Program-made: the position numbers and the translations under genes | Shown here: positions 6,124-13,750 of the stretch, piece after piece | Layout: the number at the start of each line of letters is the position of its first letter | How positions within the stretch are numbered: position 1 is the first letter of the stretch | Notes under the pieces: model-generated | Seen by the model: the letters and a program-made list of their open reading frames with translations, nothing else | The model's database searches: none | What the model was told of the DNA's origin: nothing | DNA from: Bacillota bacterium | GTDB lineage: Bacteria; Armatimonadota; Hebobacteria; Hebobacterales; Hebobacteraceae | Assembly (NCBI GenBank): GCA_030597345.1 | Contig: JAUVSA010000017.1 | Span: 1-16,423 of the forward strand | Direction of reading: 5' to 3' | Length of the DNA: 16,423 bases

Positions 6124-6541
6124 GTCCGTTCTGACTCGTCGCCGGCGGGGCAACTCGGGGTGCGTCGCTCCAGAGGCGCTCCAGGTCATAGAACTCCCGT
6201 TGATCCTCTGCGAAGATGTGCACGATGAGGTCGCCGTAGTCTATGAGGATCCAGCGTGCTTCTCGGTGTCCCTCGGTCCCGTAGTGCCGGAGCTTCTCCC
6301 CTTTCAGGGCTTCGAGCACGGCATCGGCGAGGCCGCGGATGTGTACGTTGGAGGTACCGTGGCAGATCAGGAAGTAGTCGGTGATGAGGGTGACGGCGCG
6401 CATGTCGAGCAGCACCGGATCCGCGGCGCGGCCGTCGATCAGGGCTGACTGCGCGCGGCGGGCCTTCTCATCGGAGGAGATCTGCTTTGCCTTCTGTGCC
6501 GGTCGTCGGCCGCGTGAAGCTCCCCTTCGGCCCACCGTCAT
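6116..6541 (-). CDS. rsfS: Ribosome silencing factor RsfS
   Basis: RsfS (Iojap/YbeB family) binds ribosomal protein L14 and blocks joining of the two subunits when nutrients are short. This copy has 141 residues. The domain (about 25-125) carries the family signatures: DMRAVTLITDYFLICHGTSN, then LRHYGTEGHREARWILIDYG, then IVHIFAEDQREFYDLERLW. The N-terminus is a basic extension (RRGASRGRRPAQKAKQ) and the C-terminus a short Pro/Ala tail. The start ATG overlaps the LCP stop by four bases (ATGA), so translation is probably coupled. The nadD-LCP-rsfS order is also seen in Clostridia, usually with yqeK in between, which is absent here. The call is secure. Confidence 0.95.
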   Translation of the reverse strand: MTVGRRGASRGRRPAQKAKQISSDEKARRAQSALIDGRAADPVLLDMRAVTLITDYFLICHGTSNVHIRGLADAVLEALKGEKLRHYGTEGHREARWILIDYGDLIVHIFAEDQREFYDLERLWSDAPRVAPPATSQNGHA

Positions 6542-7716
6542 CTGCCAGAGCCTACCAGGTCACGCCCCAAGATCACGGTGACGTCGGCCACGCTGTCGCC
6601 GTCCGGGGCGACGGCTATTGCGCCCCCACCCAGCCAGGAGGCGACGCGTTCGGCCCGCTTCGCCTGGCCACGATGATCGATGATAACGGTGGTATCCATT
6701 TCCTGCTCCGCGTTCCCAATCTCCACGATGTCACAGCCGTGCTCTTCGAGGCGTGCGGCGGCGCGAGCGGCCAGCCCGCTGACATCTGTTCCGTTCAACA
6801 CGGTCACGCTGACTCCCTGTCCCCAGAGGACTCGATCGACGGCGTCCTGTGTCTCGCGCTCATCGAGTTCGAGCATGCTCTGCCCCTGGATTATGCGAGG
6901 CCGGCCGGACAGTGTTGCCATGCGGATAACCTCCGGGCCGACGCCGTCTACTAGCTTCATGAGGGAGATCACGTCGGCGACCGTTAGGTTGGTCCTCACG
7001 GTGTCGACGAAGGTCTCCGCCAGCTTCTTCCCGCGCATGACGCTGTCGGGGGAGAGCATCCGGCGCGCAACGAGGCGGATGAACTTGCGCTGGCGCGCGA
7101 TGCGGCCGAGGTCTCCCTGGGCATCGCGGCGGAAGCGCGCGTAGCCGAGGGCCCGCTCACCGTCGAGATGCTGAGGGCCGGGCTGGAGGTCGATGAGGAG
7201 TCCCTGTGCGCGGGCGCGGTAGTACATCCGCTTCTCGACATCAATGTCCACGCCCCCGAGGGCGTCAACCAGCTCCACAACGCCGGCGATGTTGACCTCC
7301 ACGTAGTAGTCGAAGGGGAAGCCAAGGAGCAGCTCCGCGGTCTCGATGATAAGTGGGAGTCCGCCGAAGGAATGTGCCTCGTTTATCCGGCGGACGCCGA
7401 CGCCGCTGGGTACGTGAACGCGGCTGTCGCGCGGAATGGCGAGAGCGGAGATGTCGCCCGTGCGGGGTCGGACGACGGCTGCGATGATGGTGTCGGCCAG
7501 GCCCCGCCCCTCGGAATCATCGACTCCCACGGCGAGGATGGTCACGTAGTCGCGCCCCCCGAAGGCAGGGGAGAGGATGGGGGCGAACCAGCGGACGCCC
7601 GCCCGCGGATTGCCGATGGAAACAAGGCCCAGGGCGAGGCCGCAGAGGAAGACGCAGAGGCCGGCCGCGACCCAGATCAGCCACCACCATTCGAAGGTGA
7701 GCGTTCTGCGAATCAT
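6538..7716 (-). CDS. LytR-CpsA-Psr (LCP) family protein with LytR_C domain
   Basis: LCP proteins transfer undecaprenyl-linked glycopolymers onto peptidoglycan or other acceptors at the outer face of the cytoplasmic membrane. This copy has 392 residues: an N-terminal membrane anchor (8-34), an LCP domain (about 50-220) and a LytR_C domain (302-388, starting VSVTVLNGTDVSGLA). Family residues are visible: GVDDSEGRGLADT, IPRDSRV, INEAHSFGG and the arginine-rich LGYARFRRDAQGDLGRIARQ. The frame runs to 8031, but the extra 105 residues overlap nadD and look non-coding, so I use the ATG at 7716. No clear ribosome binding site precedes it. The 91-nt gap before it holds the palindrome CACA-GTAT-TGTG (7741-7752). 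The polymer attached is unknown, and no teichoic-acid or capsule gene is nearby. Confidence 0.9.
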   Translation of the reverse strand: MIRRTLTFEWWWLIWVAAGLCVFLCGLALGLVSIGNPRAGVRWFAPILSPAFGGRDYVTILAVGVDDSEGRGLADTIIAAVVRPRTGDISALAIPRDSRVHVPSGVGVRRINEAHSFGGLPLIIETAELLLGFPFDYYVEVNIAGVVELVDALGGVDIDVEKRMYYRARAQGLLIDLQPGPQHLDGERALGYARFRRDAQGDLGRIARQRKFIRLVARRMLSPDSVMRGKKLAETFVDTVRTNLTVADVISLMKLVDGVGPEVIRMATLSGRPRIIQGQSMLELDERETQDAVDRVLWGQGVSVTVLNGTDVSGLAARAAARLEEHGCDIVEIGNAEQEMDTTVIIDHRGQAKRAERVASWLGGGAIAVAPDGDSVADVTVILGRDLVGSGR

Positions 7717-7807
7717 TGTTCGCGCTGCGATGTTTTGGGACACAGTATTGTGGTAGTTCCGCCTGCCGAGGTCGGGCCCGCCCGCGGTCGAAAGCCGGCG
7801 GATGGAC

Positions 7808-8413
7808 TCAACACTTCGAATAGAGACGATGCGCGGCGATATAGCGCGCCACAGCCTGTGGCGTAAGGTATCGAAGCGATTCGCCGGCGGCGGCCCGTTG
7901 CCGCAGCCGCCTGGAGGAGATGCCGAAGGCTGGAATGCGCAAGGTGTGGACGTGTTCCCGAAGGTGCGAGGGCAGCGCGCGGTCGAGGTCCCGAGGGCTG
8001 TAGCCAGGGCGGCTGACGGCGATGATCTCACAGGTTTCGACCAGACGTTCCGGGCTCTGCCAGGTCACGAACTGGCGGACCGCGTCCACGCCGGCGATGA
8101 AGTAGAGGCGGGTGTCAGGGCCGAGCTGGCGACCGATTGTTTCCACTGTGTCAACGGCGTAAGAGGGACCCGACCGGTCGATCTCGACGCGAGAGGCCTC
8201 GAAGGCCGGATTGGAGGCGGTGGCGAGCACAACCATGTCGTAGCGCCGTGCCGCCGGCGCCGGCACGTAGCCTCGCTTGTGGGGCGGCTGGCCATTGGGG
8301 ACGAAGATCACGCGGGCCAGGCGGAGGCGAATGCGGGCCTCCTCCGCGGCCGCAAGGTGGCCGAAGTGTATCGGATCGAAGGTGCCCCCCATAATGCCGA
8401 CCGATTCGCTCAT
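7808..8413 (-). CDS. nadD: Nicotinate-nucleotide adenylyltransferase
   Basis: NadD joins ATP and nicotinate mononucleotide to make deamido-NAD in NAD synthesis. The 201-residue protein has the nucleotidyltransferase signature GGTFDPIHFGHL at 9-20, the substrate-binding FVPNGQPPHK at 38-47 and the C-terminal ISSRRLRQR at 165-173, which matches the family's ISSTxIR. The length is normal. I chose the ATG at 8413 since AAGGA lies 5 nt upstream; the ATG at 8419 overlaps that site. It follows proA by 13 nt, so they are co-transcribed. Confidence 0.95.
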   Translation of the reverse strand: MSESVGIMGGTFDPIHFGHLAAAEEARIRLRLARVIFVPNGQPPHKRGYVPAPAARRYDMVVLATASNPAFEASRVEIDRSGPSYAVDTVETIGRQLGPDTRLYFIAGVDAVRQFVTWQSPERLVETCEIIAVSRPGYSPRDLDRALPSHLREHVHTLRIPAFGISSRRLRQRAAAGESLRYLTPQAVARYIAAHRLYSKC

Positions 8414-8426
8414 CTGCATCCTTGCG

Positions 8427-9689
8427 CTATGGCCGGACGTGCCCGTCTCCGGTCACGATATACTTGTAGCTCGTCAACTCCGGAAGTCCCATGGGTCCGC
8501 GAGCGTGGAGCTTCTGGGTGCTGATGCCGATTTCGGCACCCATGCCGTACTGACCCCCATCGGTGAACCGAGTGGAGGCGTTGACGTAGACGGCGGCGGC
8601 GTCGACCTCCCGGGTAAAGCGTCGCGCGTTCCGGAGGTCTTGTGTCAGGATCGCCTCGGAGTGCTTGGTCCCGAAGCGGTTTATGTGCGCGATCGCCTCC
8701 TCCAGGTCATCTACAACCTTGACGGCGAGGATGAGGGCGAGGTACTCCGTCGCCCAGTCTTCTTCGGTGGCGGCATTGGCCTGCTCCAGGTGCCGGCGCG
8801 CGCGGTCGCAGCCCCGCAGCTCGACCCCGAGCTCGGTCAGCCGCCGCCCGACGGCCGGTAGGAAGTCGGGGGCGACGTCCTCGTGGACGAGCAGTGTTTC
8901 CACGGCATTGCAGACGCCGGGGCGCTGGCACTTGGCGTTCAGCACGATTTCCTGCGCCTGCGCCAGGTCGGCCGAAGCGTCCACGTAGACGTGACAGTTT
9001 CCCTCACCCGTTTCGATGACGGGCACGCTGGACTCCTGCTTGACACGCCGGATCAGCTCGCCGCCGCCCCGCGGGATGAGAACGTCGAGGTAGTCCGTGA
9101 GTTGCATGAGCTGTGCTGCGGCCTGGCGATCCGTGGTCTCTACGATCTCCACTGCGCCTGCGGGCAGCCCTTCGGCGCGGCCCGCTTCGTTCACGACTTG
9201 CACGAGGGCGATGTTGGAGTTGATCGCGTCGGAGCCTCCTCGCAGCACCACCGCGTTGCCAGCTTTGAGGCACAGGCCGGCCGCGTCGACGGTGACGTTG
9301 GGGCGGGACTCGTAGATGATCCCCACCACGCCGAGGGGCACGCGGATCTTGGTGATCTCCAGGCCGTTGGGCAGGCGCCAACCGCCGATGATCTCCCCCA
9401 CCGGGTCGGGGAGGCCGGCCACGGTGCGCAGTCCCTGCGCCATCTCCGCGACGCGCGCGTCGTCGAGGAGCAATCTATCGATGGGCGCTGAAGAGAGGTC
9501 GCGTTTCTCCGCCGCCTCAGCGTCCCGGGCATTGGCCTCGAGGATGAAATCTTTCCGATCTTCGATGGCGTCTGCCATGGCCAGCAGGATTCGGTCCTTC
9601 TCCGCCCGCGTGAGGCCGGCCAGCCGGACGGCCGCATCTCGCGCCCGCTTCGCTTTCCGGACGACTTCTTCAATGACGCCAGGGGTCAT
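8427..9689 (-). CDS. proA: Gamma-glutamyl phosphate reductase
   Basis: ProA reduces gamma-glutamyl phosphate to glutamate semialdehyde with NADPH, the second step of proline synthesis. The 420-residue length is normal. Family landmarks are IRVPLGVVGIIYESRPNVT (115-133), VVLRGGSDAINSN (147-159), the catalytic Cys260 in QRPGVCNAVETLLV, and the C-terminal TDGGQYGMGAEIGISTQKLHARGP, quoted here in part: GMGAEIGISTQ. The ATG at 9689 has AGGAG 5 nt upstream, and the gene begins 9 nt after the obg stop. The glutamate 5-kinase gene proB, which commonly sits between obg and proA, is absent; it must be elsewhere or replaced. The identification is secure. Confidence 0.95.
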   Translation of the reverse strand: MTPGVIEEVVRKAKRARDAAVRLAGLTRAEKDRILLAMADAIEDRKDFILEANARDAEAAEKRDLSSAPIDRLLLDDARVAEMAQGLRTVAGLPDPVGEIIGGWRLPNGLEITKIRVPLGVVGIIYESRPNVTVDAAGLCLKAGNAVVLRGGSDAINSNIALVQVVNEAGRAEGLPAGAVEIVETTDRQAAAQLMQLTDYLDVLIPRGGGELIRRVKQESSVPVIETGEGNCHVYVDASADLAQAQEIVLNAKCQRPGVCNAVETLLVHEDVAPDFLPAVGRRLTELGVELRGCDRARRHLEQANAATEEDWATEYLALILAVKVVDDLEEAIAHINRFGTKHSEAILTQDLRNARRFTREVDAAAVYVNASTRFTDGGQYGMGAEIGISTQKLHARGPMGLPELTSYKYIVTGDGHVRP

Positions 9690-9698
9690 GTTTGCTCC

Positions 9699-10964
9699 TC
9701 ACTCGACGAACTCCAGCTCGATGGACCCGATGCGGACGCTATCCCCGTCCCTGGCTCCCAGCTTCCTCAGCCGACGAATGACGCCCATGCGCTCCAGCCG
9801 CCGGTGGAGGTCCCGAACGGCCTCTTCGTTGTCCAGGTCCGTCATGATGGCCACCCGCTCGACCGCCTCCCCGGCCACTTCGTAGGAGCCGTCGTCGACC
9901 TGCTCTACCCGGAGGGGAGCGGCGCGCGGCGGGGCGGCCGCGGCCGATGTCTCGGCGGCCGGGGCCGCCGGAATCTCACTCAGCAGTTGGGCCGCGCGGC
10001 CCATCAGGGCGACGACGCCCTCGCCCGTCAGGGCGGAGATACGCAGGACAGCATAGCCCTGCTCTTGCAGGAACGATTCGGTCTCGGCCAGCTTCTCGGG
10101 AGGCGGGCGGAGGTCCACTTTGTTGAGCGCCACCAACTGGGGCCGGTGGGCGAGGTGTTCCCGATAGAGGGCGAGCTCTCGATTGAGCATGGCGAAGTCC
10201 TGCCGCGGGTCGCGCTCGGGGTCGCCGACGTCGAGGACATGTATCAGGAGCCGGGTCCGCGCCAGGTGACGGAGGAAGTCGTGTCCGCGTCCGGCGCCGC
10301 GATGGGCGCCTTCGACGAGGCCGGGCAGATCTGCGATGACGAAGCTAACGCTCTCCTCCAGCCTGACCACTCCAAGATTGGGGGCCAGGGTGGTGAATGG
10401 ATAGGCAGCGATCTTGGGCCGCGCGGCGGAGACCCGGGCGATGAGGCTGGACTTGCCCACGTTGGGAAGGCCGAAGATACCGACATCGGCGCGCAGTTTC
10501 AGTTCGAGAATAAGACGCCGGGACTGGCCCGGCTCGCCCCGTTCGGCAAAGCGGGGCGTGCGCCGGGCGGCGGTGGCGAAGCGTGCGTTTCCCCGGCCCC
10601 CGCGGCCTCCGCGGGCCAGGATCATCCGCTGGCCGGCCTCCACCAGATCCGCGACTACGGTCTGGTCTGAGGCCTCAATGATGAGCGTGCCAACCGGCAT
10701 GCGAATCTCGACATCGGCGCCGTTCTTGCCGTGCTGACGCTTGGAGCCGCCGCGGCCGCCGTTCCCGGCGCGATGGCGGCGTTTGTGGGTGAAGTCGATG
10801 AGAGTGCGAAGGTGGGTGTCGGCAACTGCGATCACGTCGCCGCCGCGGGCGCCATCGCCCCCGTCCGGGCCGCCCCTGGGAACATACTTCTCGTGTCGAA
10901 GGCTGGCGGCGCCATCGCCGCCGTCGCCGCCCTCGACCTCTATCTCGGCCTGATCGACGAACAC
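9699..10964 (-). CDS. obg: GTPase Obg/CgtA
   Basis: Obg is a GTPase needed for 50S ribosome assembly and linked to stringent-response and growth control. The 421-residue protein has the glycine-rich Obg fold (1-158, with GGDGGDG and GGRGGRGNARF), the G domain and a C-terminal OCT domain (361-421). GTPase motifs are G1 GLPNVGKSS (165-173), G3 DLPGL (212-216), G4 NKVD (281-284) and G5 SALTG (310-314). An Ala/Pro-rich linker (332-350) joins the G and OCT domains. I chose the GTG at 10964, giving MFVDQAEIEVEGG, which fits the family N-terminus. The open frame reaches a TTG at 11651, but it would then overlap rpmA and rplU, so it is spurious. No strong ribosome binding site precedes the GTG; it lies 31 nt after rpmA. 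Confidence 0.95.
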   Translation of the reverse strand: MFVDQAEIEVEGGDGGDGAASLRHEKYVPRGGPDGGDGARGGDVIAVADTHLRTLIDFTHKRRHRAGNGGRGGSKRQHGKNGADVEIRMPVGTLIIEASDQTVVADLVEAGQRMILARGGRGGRGNARFATAARRTPRFAERGEPGQSRRLILELKLRADVGIFGLPNVGKSSLIARVSAARPKIAAYPFTTLAPNLGVVRLEESVSFVIADLPGLVEGAHRGAGRGHDFLRHLARTRLLIHVLDVGDPERDPRQDFAMLNRELALYREHLAHRPQLVALNKVDLRPPPEKLAETESFLQEQGYAVLRISALTGEGVVALMGRAAQLLSEIPAAPAAETSAAAAPPRAAPLRVEQVDDGSYEVAGEAVERVAIMTDLDNEEAVRDLHRRLERMGVIRRLRKLGARDGDSVRIGSIELEFVE

Positions 10965-10995
10965 GGCACGATCCGAAGCAGCGCCACCGGCGAGG

Positions 10996-11256
10996 CTAGG
11001 CGCCGGCCGGCAACACGTGAACCTGGCGGCGTCCCCCCGGGTGGTTTGCGAATTGAACGACCCCCTCGATCTTGGCGAACAAGGTATCGTCGCGACCCAA
11101 GCCGACGTTGCGCCCGGGACGAACGCGGGTTCCCCGCTGGCGGATAATGATGGCTCCGGCAGGGACCAGGGTCCCGCCGAATGCCTTAACGCCCAATCGC
11201 TTCGACCGACTCGTGCGGCCGTTGCGAGAGCTGCCCATTCCTTTCTTGTGTGCCAT
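10996..11256 (-). CDS. rpmA: 50S ribosomal protein L27
   Basis: L27 sits at the peptidyl-transferase centre of the large subunit. The 86-residue protein has the family N-terminus MAHKKGMGSSRNGRTSRSK and the core RLGVKAFGG, then AGAIIIRQRGTRVRPG. The N-terminal tail is unprocessed-type, without the cleaved leader found in some Firmicutes. The start ATG follows the rplU stop by one base, and a GGAG ribosome binding site lies inside the end of rplU. Fully typical. Confidence 0.97.
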   Translation of the reverse strand: MAHKKGMGSSRNGRTSRSKRLGVKAFGGTLVPAGAIIIRQRGTRVRPGRNVGLGRDDTLFAKIEGVVQFANHPGGRRQVHVLPAGA

Positions 11257-11257
11257 C

Positions 11258-11596
11258 TCAGCTCTCCTCTTTCTTGCGGGAGCGGCCCAGCGTGATCTTC
11301 TGCACCAGGAGTCGGGTGTGATGCTGTCGGTGCCCCATACTTCGCTTCACGTTTCCTTTGGCCTTGTAGGTGAAGCCCTGGATCTTGCGTCCCCGCGTGT
11401 GAGAGAGAACGCGACAGGTGACCCTGGCGCCCTTCACCCAGGGGGTGCCGACGCGCACTTTGCCATTGCGCTCGACGAGGGCCACGCGGTCGAGTTCGAT
11501 GACCTCGCCCGGTTCCGCGGCGAGCAGTTCGACAGTCAGCACTTGATCCGGCTCGACGCGGTGCTGCTTGCCACCGGTTTCGAGGATTGCATACAT
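11258..11596 (-). CDS. rplU: 50S ribosomal protein L21
   Basis: L21 binds 23S rRNA in the large subunit. The 112-residue protein begins MYAILETGGKQHRVEPDQ, the standard L21 start, and ends with GHRQHHTRLLVQKI and a basic tail. A perfect AGGAGG (11608-11613) lies 11 nt before the ATG, slightly far. It is the first gene after a promoter at 11623-11651 and heads the ribosomal/obg operon. I see no L21-leader-like structure, since the leader is only about 25 nt. Confidence 0.97.
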   Translation of the reverse strand: MYAILETGGKQHRVEPDQVLTVELLAAEPGEVIELDRVALVERNGKVRVGTPWVKGARVTCRVLSHTRGRKIQGFTYKAKGNVKRSMGHRQHHTRLLVQKITLGRSRKKEES

Positions 11597-11622
11597 ACCG
11601 AGATGCGCCTCCTACCCCGTTG

Positions 11623-11651
11623 ATGGTAACAGAACGGCTTGAGAGTGTCAA
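11623..11651 (-). promoter_or_regulatory. Putative sigma70 promoter of rplU-rpmA-obg operon
   Basis: The minus strand has a perfect TTGACA (11646-11651), 17 nt, then TACCAT (11623-11628, 4 of 6 matches). It lies in the 114-nt gap between rng and rplU and predicts a leader of about 20 nt. The imperfect hairpin-like stretch upstream (11650-11675) has no clear function. Confidence 0.6.
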
Positions 11652-11710
11652 ACCTACCCCGCTGCGGAGAAGAGGTTCGGTCTCTCAGGCTGCGCTATCC
11701 CGGCTGGTTC

Positions 11711-13750
11711 TCAGCGCCGCGCGCGAGCCAGCCGGCGGGCGCCGCGCCGGAGCAGGCCGGGTTTCTTTGCGGGCGCGCTGGGCGCCGGCTCGGGTGGTTT
11801 TGAAGGCGGAGGCGCCTGCGGCAGCCTCGGAGGCGACCCCGTCGGCTGCGGTCGCTTCGGAGGCGACCCCGTCGGCTGCGGTTTGGCGGCCACGGACTCC
11901 GGCGCTTTGGAGTCACGCCGGGAACGCGTCCGCCTGCCGGAAGAGCGACGCCGACTCTTGCCTTGACTCTGTCGGCCTCGTTTCGGTGCCGCCGGCTCCC
12001 CCTTGGCCGGTGGCCCCTTGGGCGGTGTTCCCTTGGCCTGTCTCCCCTTGGGCGGTGCGGCCTTGGTCCGCGCCCCCTTGACGCGGCCTCGTCCGAAGGA
12101 GGGATCGGCAGTGGTGAGGACAATGGTCTGGCCGTCCGGTGAGGGGGCACCCCCGTCGATCTGAACGCGATAGCCCTCTGCCCACCCGAATGCATCCTCT
12201 CCCGCTGCTCCGTCGGGGTCGAAGCGGTCCACTACCAGCTCATCTCCCTCGGAGTATGTCTTCACCGCGCTGGTCGCCTCGGCCGGGGTCATGGGCAGGA
12301 TTTCGTGGTCTTCCACTCCCATGCCGTGGTCCGCCCGGACATAGAGCGGGACCTCCATGCGCTTGCCGAGCGCGGCGGCGCGCTGGCCTCCCTCCCCGAT
12401 GAGGGCGCCGGCCACACTAGGTGTGGCGCGGACGAGCACGGCCTTCAGCTTGTCGTCGGCCGCGAGCCGACACAGCTCCCTCTCGATCTTGAGGGCGACG
12501 GTGAGGGGCCGCCGCATGCGCCCGAGGCCGGCGCAGAAGGGGCAGGTTTCGGTGAGGAGTCCGATCAGGCTCTCGCCGCGCCGTTTGCGGGTCATCTCGA
12601 TGAGACCCAGGGGGCTGAGGTGAAGGATCTTGGTCTTCTGGCGATCGCGCTTGAGGGCCTCTTCGAATGCCTTCATCACTCGCTGGCGGTGGCGGGAGCG
12701 ATCCATGTCGATGAAGTCGATTACGATGATGCCTCCGACATCGCGCAGGCGGAGCTGGCGGGCGATCTCGTCGGCGGCTTCGAGGTTGGTGCGAAGAATG
12801 GTATCGGCGAGGCCGGTGGAGCCGGTGTAGCGGCCGGTGTTCACGTCGATGGCGGTGAAGGCCTCTGCCTGGTCGATGCTGATGTGACTTCCGGCCTGGA
12901 GCCAGACGCGCCGGCGGAGGAGGCGGTCGATCTCGCCCTCGATGTCGTACTTGTGGAAAATGGGGAGCTTGCCGCGATAGCGCTTGATGCGCCGCCGCAG
13001 ACGAGGTGCGATGAGCTTGACCAACTCAACCGCGCTGTCATAGACGCTCTTGGAGTCGATGACGAGTGTCTGCACATCGTCGGTGAAGGCATCGCGGATG
13101 ACCTGATAGGTGAGGGTTAGGTCCTGGTGCAGAAGCGCCGGGGCTCTGGCGCTGGCGGCCTTCTTCATGATGCGGTCGCGCAGGTCGAGGAGCACCTTCA
13201 TGTCGGCCGCCAGGTCCTGTTTGCCGCGTCCCTCGGCCTCGGTGCGTATGATGATGCTGGCGCCCTTGGGGCGGAGCCGTTCGCCGATCTTGCGGAGGCG
13301 GTCTCGTTCCTTCCTGTCCTCAATCCTGCGGGAGACGCCCACATGGGAGGACTCGGCCAGCATGACGACGAGATAGCGGCCCGGCAGAGCGAGGCGGGTG
13401 GTCGCGCGGGCGCCCTTCCCGGCAACCGGGGCGCGCACGATCTGGACGACGACCTCCTGGTTCTCCTTCAGCCGCTCTGAGATGGAGGCGGAACGAGGGG
13501 CGGGGGCAGCGGTTATCCCATCCCGGTTCACGAAGCCGACATCGTCGGCGCACAAGAACACGTTCTTCGGCAGGCCGATGTCGGCGAATGCGGCGTCCAT
13601 GCCGGGCAGCACGCTGACCACGCGCGCCTTGTAGATGGAGCCCACCATGCGGGGCTCGCGTTCCACCGTGAGTTCCGCCAGCTGCCCGTCCTCGAGGATG
13701 GCCACCCTGGATTCCAGGTCGTCGGCGTTGACTACAATTTCTTTTCTCAT
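11711..13750 (-). CDS. rng: Ribonuclease E/G family endoribonuclease
   Basis: RNase E/G cuts single-stranded AU-rich RNA in mRNA decay and rRNA/tRNA maturation. The 679-residue protein has an S1-like RNA-binding region (about 36-120), the catalytic core with Mg-binding Asp302 (TAIDVNTGRYTG) and Asp345 (IVIDFIDMD), and the Zn-link ETCPFCAGLGR (Cys403, Cys406). These spacings match E. coli RNase E (303, 346, 404, 407). After the core, 500-555 (EGDELVVDRFDPDG, then EGYRVQIDGGA) looks like a small TRAM-type barrel. The last 125 residues are disordered, basic and repetitive (PPKG units, PQPTGSPPKR twice, RRRSSGRRTRSRR). The ATG overlaps the stop of the DUF2344 gene (ATGA), so translation is probably coupled. 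The core is secure; the TRAM call is tentative. Confidence 0.93.
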   Translation of the reverse strand: MRKEIVVNADDLESRVAILEDGQLAELTVEREPRMVGSIYKARVVSVLPGMDAAFADIGLPKNVFLCADDVGFVNRDGITAAPAPRSASISERLKENQEVVVQIVRAPVAGKGARATTRLALPGRYLVVMLAESSHVGVSRRIEDRKERDRLRKIGERLRPKGASIIIRTEAEGRGKQDLAADMKVLLDLRDRIMKKAASARAPALLHQDLTLTYQVIRDAFTDDVQTLVIDSKSVYDSAVELVKLIAPRLRRRIKRYRGKLPIFHKYDIEGEIDRLLRRRVWLQAGSHISIDQAEAFTAIDVNTGRYTGSTGLADTILRTNLEAADEIARQLRLRDVGGIIVIDFIDMDRSRHRQRVMKAFEEALKRDRQKTKILHLSPLGLIEMTRKRRGESLIGLLTETCPFCAGLGRMRRPLTVALKIERELCRLAADDKLKAVLVRATPSVAGALIGEGGQRAAALGKRMEVPLYVRADHGMGVEDHEILPMTPAEATSAVKTYSEGDELVVDRFDPDGAAGEDAFGWAEGYRVQIDGGAPSPDGQTIVLTTADPSFGRGRVKGARTKAAPPKGRQAKGTPPKGPPAKGEPAAPKRGRQSQGKSRRRSSGRRTRSRRDSKAPESVAAKPQPTGSPPKRPQPTGSPPRLPQAPPPSKPPEPAPSAPAKKPGLLRRGARRLARARR
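11822..11881 (-). repeat. 30-bp tandem duplication in the rng tail
   Basis: Two nearly identical 30-bp units encode PQPTGSPPKR and PQPTGSPPRL (residues 624-643). The 20-base blocks at 11831-11850 and 11861-11880 are identical. The period keeps the frame, and the very low divergence suggests a recent duplication by slippage. Confidence 0.8.
11996..12055 (-). repeat. 15-bp degenerate repeats in the rng tail
   Basis: Four five-residue units, PPKGR, QAKGT, PPKGP and PAKGE (residues 566-585), are encoded by imperfect 15-bp repeats rich in CCTTGG on the plus strand. They form a Lys/Gly/Pro linker right after the TRAM-like region. Confidence 0.7.

Noticed and set aside
5353..6228. Plus-strand frame of 291 codons opposite the TPR-membrane gene
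   Set aside because: No recognisable motif, no ribosome binding site, and it begins within a dispersed repeat and runs antisense to rsfS and the TPR gene.
7741..7752. Palindrome CACA-GTAT-TGTG upstream of the LCP gene as a promoter/operator
   Set aside because: The arms are only 4 bp and no -35 element lies at a suitable distance, so I only mention it in the LCP entry.
7717..8031. N-terminal extension of the LCP protein by 105 residues
   Set aside because: It overlaps the C-terminal part of nadD, is low in hydrophobic or conserved features, and the membrane anchor begins right after the ATG at 7716.
10965..11651. N-terminal extension of Obg by 229 residues
   Set aside because: It overlaps rpmA and rplU out of frame and begins at the TTG of the TTGACA promoter; the GTG at 10964 gives the family start.
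12305..13120. Plus-strand frame of 271 codons inside rng
   Set aside because: Antisense shadow of the conserved RNase catalytic core.
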